A stretch of DNA of 9,920 bases, taken from NCBI GenBank assembly GCA_016195395.1, contig JACPZR010000306.1:1-9920 (forward strand), given 5' to 3'. This stretch comes from Spirochaetia bacterium (lineage in GTDB: Bacteria; Spirochaetota; Leptospirae; Leptospirales; Leptonemataceae). Within the stretch, counting starts at the first letter, position 1; each line of letters starts with the position of its first letter. Below the pieces are notes generated by a model. It was not told where the DNA came from. It saw only the letters and a program-made list of their open reading frames with translations, and did no database searches. Below are positions 5,838-9,920 of this stretch, piece by piece. The position numbers and the translations under genes are program-made.

Positions 5838-6980
5838 TCATGCCTTGTCCAGAGCAGGGCGGAGAGACCGCGCAAACCGTCCCAGCAAATCCAAAGAATC
5901 GGGGTGGCTCCCTCGCTGGATACGGACACCCACCGACATGCCTTCAGGCACTGGTTTGGCGTTCCGGACGGTCCCAATATAGCCGTGCTCTGGATTGTCC
6001 CCGGGACGCAGCACAAACTGCACTTTGCCGCCCCGTCGCACCACTTTTTCCAGCCCTTGCCCCGGCACGGTGAAGCGGATACCCCGGCCGTCCTGACTCA
6101 GATCTTGAATCTCCAATTTGTCTGAAACCTTGGCCCAGCCCTTGACGGCGGTCATCTCCATTTCAAACACAAGCGCCTCTGATCTTTCCAGCAGATATGC
6201 TGTGAGAATTTTGAGGTCTTTGGGCTGTGCTGCGCCCAAGATATGATTACCGAGGCCGGGCATGGTAGACCGGAGCGTTATGTGTCCCATGGGAGTCCCC
6301 GAGTGTTCCCGAAACGGAAAGATGAATTCGGACCGGACCTTCTCCCTCGAAAGCTGGGTAAAGAATGCGTCTTGTTTGGCTTCAGTCATGTCCGCTGAAT
6401 AGTCGTGGAATTCCGGTTCCTTCACAACTTTTCGCGCCAGACAGTCGATCAGGAAGAAGATCTTGCCCTTGGTTTCCATTTCCACAAGGAGCGGAGAGTC
6501 TGTATTGTAAAAGAAGCCGATGTCCGACTCCGAAATCATGAATCCCCGTGTGTTGAGATGCTCGTGGAGCTGCATCTTCATCATTTGACAGATGCGCGCA
6601 ATGCTCGAAGTCCTGCCGTAAAGCGCCACGCTGGACGCAATGTCCACGGGGGGAGTCACCTGAACGTCCACGGCATCCACTTCAATATTGAAAACGCGTG
6701 CCGCGCCGCGCTGCACGGGCTCAATGGACACGTCCTTTACGGAAAAATGCGTATCATCGAGCTTGTTGAGCCGAACACGCAGGAGGTTATCCTTGAATCC
6801 AAAGGTCAGGAGCATCCCGGGTGAGCCGGTCACTTCCAGGATGACTGCGTCGGCCGCGTTGGTCTCCGCCGAAACCGACGTTATCCGGCACTCGCGCCCC
6901 TCTGACCGGCCGGTGAGCCCCTTGGTCTTCTGAAGGGCCGCGCGGATGCTGTCCGCTTCTGTGAGTCTGTATGCCTTCAT
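5838..6980 (-). CDS. Protein with degenerate C-terminal PilZ-like domain
   Basis: This 380-residue soluble protein has no signal peptide or membrane segment. The last 90 or so residues (about 281-372) resemble a PilZ domain. D-L-S-Q-D-G (293-298) fits the D-x-S-x-x-G half of the c-di-GMP site, and later strands (V-Q-F-V-L-R; G-Y-I-G-T-V-R; S-V-G-V-R-I-Q) follow the PilZ pattern. The upstream R-x-x-x-R half is absent: the expected place reads K-V-S-D-K. Cyclic-di-GMP binding is therefore doubtful. Residues 1-280 show alternating strands and helices that I cannot assign. The layout recalls the spirochaete proteins with DUF1577 or PilZN-type N-terminal parts, from memory only. The start overlaps the acyltransferase stop as ATGA and has no clear SD of its own, so translation should depend on the upstream gene. 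A sensory or regulatory role for the neighbouring lipid enzymes is inference. Confidence 0.7.
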   Translation of the reverse strand: MKAYRLTEADSIRAALQKTKGLTGRSEGRECRITSVSAETNAADAVILEVTGSPGMLLTFGFKDNLLRVRLNKLDDTHFSVKDVSIEPVQRGAARVFNIEVDAVDVQVTPPVDIASSVALYGRTSSIARICQMMKMQLHEHLNTRGFMISESDIGFFYNTDSPLLVEMETKGKIFFLIDCLARKVVKEPEFHDYSADMTEAKQDAFFTQLSREKVRSEFIFPFREHSGTPMGHITLRSTMPGLGNHILGAAQPKDLKILTAYLLERSEALVFEMEMTAVKGWAKVSDKLEIQDLSQDGRGIRFTVPGQGLEKVVRRGGKVQFVLRPGDNPEHGYIGTVRNAKPVPEGMSVGVRIQRGSHPDSLDLLGRFARSLRPALDKA

Positions 6981-8590
6981 GAGTCGTGAAAATCGCCCAC
7001 TAGGAAATCCACACAGTCCGTGATTTCGTACCGCAACTTGCGGAGGTCCCTGATTCGTCCCCCAAACAGGAGTTCGCGCGCGGTGTCGTAGAGCCAGGAA
7101 AAGGCCTGTCGCATCCGTCTTCCGTGGAAAAGGGAAAACCGCCAGAGTCGTCCCATGAGGTAGACCGCGGCCGTGGCAACGAGCAACGGGGAGAGGATCG
7201 GATGCATGGCCACCTGTGCGGCCAGAGTCTCCTGATCAAAGCTGGCCAGGGACCGCGACAGAAGAACCAGCCCGGACACCTTCATCCAGTAATAGATCAA
7301 AGCCCAGTAGACAGGGTACGTGAAGAGCACACCGGCAAAAGCCCAGACAATCGCCTGCTCATCCCCGTCCACGCGCTGTCGTTTTTGCACGTCGATCACC
7401 CAATAGCGGCGGAACCGGCCCAGTTGCTTGGGAATGAGGTTGGCCGCGTAACCGTACAACGTAAGGGGTGTAGAGAGCACAGCGAGCACAACGGCTTTCA
7501 GGTGGTATCCCACGGAAGCCACCGACTGCTCACGGCGGATCAGCCTGTCACTCATGCTCCCTTTGGCAAGCGCTGTCCGGTAGTCGGACACCAGAGTCCG
7601 GAGCGCGCGAAGGCGGTTCCGCCCGTCGGTATCGTTGTGGGCGCGCTGCACACTTTCTGCGATGAGCTTGCTCATCCTGTATTTCTCAGCGACGTTTGAA
7701 TAACGTCCCATGTATTTTGCGGGCGTAGACACGTAGATATGCGTGAGCTCGTCAATCAAGTCCACGAGCGACTGTTCCGGGATCGAGATGATCAAATCCT
7801 CCACAGCGCTCTTAAGGCGGTTCTTGCCTTCAAGCATCAGCCGCTTTTCGAGCGCCTTCCGTTCTCCTTCGCGGAGGTTGGCAAAATCCTTGGGGATGTC
7901 CATCAGGCTCTTGAGTTTGAACGGCCGCCCAAAGACGACGCACACAGAACTCTGGAATTTATTGATGCGGTCGTAGTAATAGCCGTACGGAACGATTCTG
8001 AGGTTGAGGCGGAAATCGAACTCGCGTTCCGCGGACAGGGCCAGATGCATGAAGCCCAGTTTGATCTTCCCCAATTTCCGGGAATCCGTAGAGCGACCCT
8101 CTGCGTAGACGTTCAGGATACGTCCCTTGACCAGAAGTTCCACCGCCTCTTTGAGCGACTCTTCATTCTGTGAGCGACGGTCGTCTTCTTCCAGTCCCGT
8201 CTCTTCCGAATCCATGCGCCGCGAAATGGGCACCATCAGCGCAAAATTTCGGACGATGGGCCCCACGATTGGAATGCGCGTCAGCGTGTCTTTGATCAGG
8301 GTTCCCACCGGATGACGCACAACCACCAGGAGATTAAAAAAATCCAGGAGTGAGTTAGGATGGTTTCCCACAAGAAGTACGCTGCCATCCCCCGGGATGT
8401 TTTCAAGACCAATGGCCCGGATTTCGGCGTGCTGCGTGCGCGCCACTGTTCTGAATAACGCGCGTATAGGATAATAGAAGACATTCGCTTTGGTGCGGAC
8501 GGATTCAATCCCTTGGTACGTTCTATAACGTGGCGCCGTCTTTTTCAAGAGACGTCCAATGATGGGGATTCGCGAGGCGACTCTGAACAT
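6977..8590 (-). CDS. PlsC-type glycerol-3-phosphate acyltransferase (Sct1/Gpt2-like)
   Basis: This 537-residue protein is predicted to transfer an acyl chain to glycerol-3-phosphate or lysophosphatidate at the inner membrane. The LPLAT domain covers about residues 55-270. Motif I reads N-H-P-N-S-L-L-D, with His77 and Asp83, the H-x5-D spacing found in the Sct1/Gpt2-like branch in place of H-x4-D. Motif III is E-G-R-S (164-167), and motif IV is I-V-P-Y-G (199-203). The C-terminal half contains hydrophobic segments near 364-386, 412-446 and 462-482. The Y-P-V-Y-W element around 425-429 is also seen in this branch. A coiled or helical linker separates it from the catalytic domain. The start shares a base with the FolK stop (TAATG), and the end overlaps the PilZ-like gene. 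Substrate choice (G3P or lyso-PA) cannot be settled from sequence. No plsX or plsY is visible nearby. Confidence 0.88.
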   Translation of the reverse strand: MFRVASRIPIIGRLLKKTAPRYRTYQGIESVRTKANVFYYPIRALFRTVARTQHAEIRAIGLENIPGDGSVLLVGNHPNSLLDFFNLLVVVRHPVGTLIKDTLTRIPIVGPIVRNFALMVPISRRMDSEETGLEEDDRRSQNEESLKEAVELLVKGRILNVYAEGRSTDSRKLGKIKLGFMHLALSAEREFDFRLNLRIVPYGYYYDRINKFQSSVCVVFGRPFKLKSLMDIPKDFANLREGERKALEKRLMLEGKNRLKSAVEDLIISIPEQSLVDLIDELTHIYVSTPAKYMGRYSNVAEKYRMSKLIAESVQRAHNDTDGRNRLRALRTLVSDYRTALAKGSMSDRLIRREQSVASVGYHLKAVVLAVLSTPLTLYGYAANLIPKQLGRFRRYWVIDVQKRQRVDGDEQAIVWAFAGVLFTYPVYWALIYYWMKVSGLVLLSRSLASFDQETLAAQVAMHPILSPLLVATAAVYLMGRLWRFSLFHGRRMRQAFSWLYDTARELLFGGRIRDLRKLRYEITDCVDFLVGDFHDS

Positions 8591-9033
8591 TACTCTTCCT
8601 CCGGGCCCCGTGGCGTTTCCACGCTTTCCGGCGTCTCTCCCAGGTCTTTCAGAAGAACGCGGATGAAATCTCTGGAATGAAGTCCCGGATGGGGAAGCAC
8701 AAGGTCCGGCGCATCCAGCCGCACGCCCGGGTAGGCAAGGATATCGATGTCGATCTCCCGCGGGCCGTACCGGATCACCGTTGACCGGCCTATATCCTTT
8801 TCAATCTTCTTTACCAACGACAAAAGATCCCTGGGGTTCAACTGTGTATCAACTTCTACCACTTGGTTCAGAAAGTCCGGTTGGTTTTCTAACAGGATTG
8901 CAGCGTTGTCAAGGACGTTTGACTGACGCAGGATGACCACGCCGGCGCCTGTCAGGCGCGACTTGGCCTCTTCCAGGAAACCGCTCCGGTTGCCCATGTT
9001 TGAGCCCAGCGCCAGAAATACGCGGCCTCGCAT
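8590..9033 (-). CDS. folK: 6-hydroxymethyl-7,8-dihydropterin pyrophosphokinase
   Basis: This 147-residue FolK transfers pyrophosphate from ATP to 6-hydroxymethyl-dihydropterin in folate synthesis. The N-terminal A-L-G-S-N (8-12), Q-P-D-F-L-N (51-56) and the signature R-Y-G-P-R-E-I-D-I-D (88-97) are present. Asp95 and Asp97 correspond to the magnesium ligands at the same numbers in the E. coli enzyme, and Arg92, His115, Arg121 and Phe123 also coincide. One oddity is loop 2: the usual T-P-P-L-G that shapes the pterin pocket reads N-A-A-I-L here (43-47). ATG 9033 is preferred because it begins M-R-G-R-V-F-L-A-L-G-S-N. An in-frame start at 9138 would add 35 residues read through the end of the upstream gene. 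AAGGA lies about 12 nt upstream, 4 nt separate it from the DnaC-like stop, and its stop overlaps the acyltransferase start. No other folate gene is in view. Confidence 0.94.
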   Translation of the reverse strand: MRGRVFLALGSNMGNRSGFLEEAKSRLTGAGVVILRQSNVLDNAAILLENQPDFLNQVVEVDTQLNPRDLLSLVKKIEKDIGRSTVIRYGPREIDIDILAYPGVRLDAPDLVLPHPGLHSRDFIRVLLKDLGETPESVETPRGPEEE

Positions 9034-9037
9034 GCGG

Positions 9038-9920
9038 TCAGAAAGTCCTTTTGTGCCGGAGCCTGTAGTCCGGCGCGTCCACATGGATCTCGCTGCACAT
9101 CTCAACAAGGCGGCTGTAGACGCGGCCGCGCGAGACATCTTTCCATGAGATCATCGGGTCATTGGAGGTAAAGATTGTCAGCAGATTTCGTTCATAGCGC
9201 GCATCGATGAGGTCGTAGAGCACGGCGGCCACCCAGTCTGTTTCCTGATGCACTCCAAAATCGTCGATGACAAGCACAGGCACGGAGGCGAGCTCTTCCT
9301 CAATGCGCCTGCCTTCCCCATAGATCTCTGAGTTAACGTTGAAGCTGGACCGCAGTTTTCCCAAAACGTCACGCGTTATTTTCGCGTACTTGACAGGGGT
9401 CTGATAGAGGCGCACAATCTCATTCAGCGCCGCGCAGGCGACCATCGTCTTCCCGCATCCGGTGGGTCCATGCAGATAAAGACTTTCCACGCTCCCTTCA
9501 CCAAGTCGCACCACGGCGTCCACAACGTGGTCCACTGCCATAACGAGTTTCATGAGCTCAGGGTCGTTCAGGCAGGAGTCCGCAATCGGTGACAGGAATC
9601 GGAACTGGAAGCGGTCCGGTATCCCGCTGCTTCGCAGGATGCTGTGAATGCGCGCTACGGCGAGTCTTGCGTCACGCGCGGGGCAGGGTTTCATTTCGTT
9701 GGCGGCTGCGTCGAAATAGAAATACGGCGGCGCTTCCGCGCGGCTCTGTGACGCCACGCACCGACAGAGGACGTAGGATCCTGTGGCGGGACCGCGGCCC
9801 ATCGGGTCGTACAGAAACCCCAGACCGCTGCACACGGCGCAGTCCAGAACCCCGCTCTTCTTGGCGTTGGCTGCGAGCTTCTGATTGATTGTAATGGGAC
9901 CGCCTTTTTTTTTCTCTGTG
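9038..9920 (-). CDS. DnaC/IstB-type AAA+ ATPase, 5' end outside the window
   Basis: This ATPase of the DnaC/IstB/DnaI kind probably acts as a replicative helicase loader. Counting from the in-frame GTG at 9835, Walker A is GPTGCGKT (123-130), Walker B is L-V-I-D-D-F-G (188-194), and the sensor-1 T-S-N-D lies near 223-226. The C-terminal R-V-Y-S-R-L-V-E-M-C with the following D-Y-R-L-R (256-260) is typical of DnaC-like loaders. The frame stays open upstream to the window edge. It adds an N-terminal zinc-finger half (C-A-V-C) whose partner (C-R-C) sits at residues 24-26, so GTG 9835 would cut the finger and lacks an SD. I therefore treat the true start as outside the window; no ATG, GTG or TTG in frame precedes it here. 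An IstB of an insertion sequence is less likely, because no transposase is adjacent and folK follows in the same operon. Confidence 0.88.
   Translation of the reverse strand, partial: TEKKKGGPITINQKLAANAKKSGVLDCAVCSGLGFLYDPMGRGPATGSYVLCRCVASQSRAEAPPYFYFDAAANEMKPCPARDARLAVARIHSILRSSGIPDRFQFRFLSPIADSCLNDPELMKLVMAVDHVVDAVVRLGEGSVESLYLHGPTGCGKTMVACAALNEIVRLYQTPVKYAKITRDVLGKLRSSFNVNSEIYGEGRRIEEELASVPVLVIDDFGVHQETDWVAAVLYDLIDARYERNLLTIFTSNDPMISWKDVSRGRVYSRLVEMCSEIHVDAPDYRLRHKRTF

Noticed and set aside
7124..8173. Two plus-strand open frames opposite the acyltransferase gene
   Set aside because: The acyltransferase frame carries catalytic motifs throughout, while the plus-strand translations look like antisense products.
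9038..9920. IstB helper of an IS21-type insertion sequence
   Set aside because: There is no istA transposase or terminal repeat in view, the gene has an N-terminal zinc finger, and it is followed 4 nt later by folK, which fits a chromosomal helicase loader.

Overview
This 9.9 kb window is GC-rich bacterial DNA made of two gene-dense blocks that converge near position 5,300. It has no mobile element, CRISPR array, tRNA or rRNA that I can recognise. The organism looks like a Gram-negative-type bacterium. A spirochaete of the Leptospirales is my best guess, at about 40% confidence. The hints are a lipoprotein with Phe at -3 of the lipobox, a bacterial LCCL domain, a GldG plus DUF4340 ABC module, and a PilZ-like protein with a long unassigned N-terminal part. 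None of these is decisive alone.

Left block (+ strand). Positions 1-303 hold no gene I can support. A small LCCL-domain lipoprotein follows (304-675), then a strong inverted repeat. A tight operon (840-5288) then encodes an ABC-2 ATPase, a six-helix permease, a GldG-like membrane-anchored auxiliary protein and a DUF4340 protein. Every junction in this operon is a stop/start overlap (TGATG, ATGA, ATGA), so the four products are probably translated together and form one membrane machine. The first gene is preceded by a possible six-codon leader ORF whose stop overlaps the ATPase start in the same way.

Middle. A 10-bp stem at 5301-5327 separates the 3' ends of the two convergent blocks and probably serves as a terminator for one or both.

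Right block (- strand, read from 9920 to 5332). In transcription order it encodes a DnaC/IstB-type AAA+ ATPase (5' end outside the window), FolK, a Sct1/Gpt2-like PlsC-type acyltransferase with a C-terminal membrane region, a protein with a degenerate C-terminal PilZ domain, and a hotdog acyl-CoA thioesterase. The first four are separated by 4 nt or overlap. The thioesterase follows after 62 nt with its own strong Shine-Dalgarno sequence and a small hairpin. This operon mixes DNA replication, folate synthesis and lipid metabolism. The acyltransferase, PilZ-like protein and thioesterase form a plausible membrane-lipid sub-cluster.

I see no wholly new system. The points most worth a second look are the ABC/GldG/DUF4340 machine and its leader ORF, the LCCL lipoprotein, and the coupled acyltransferase/PilZ-like pair.
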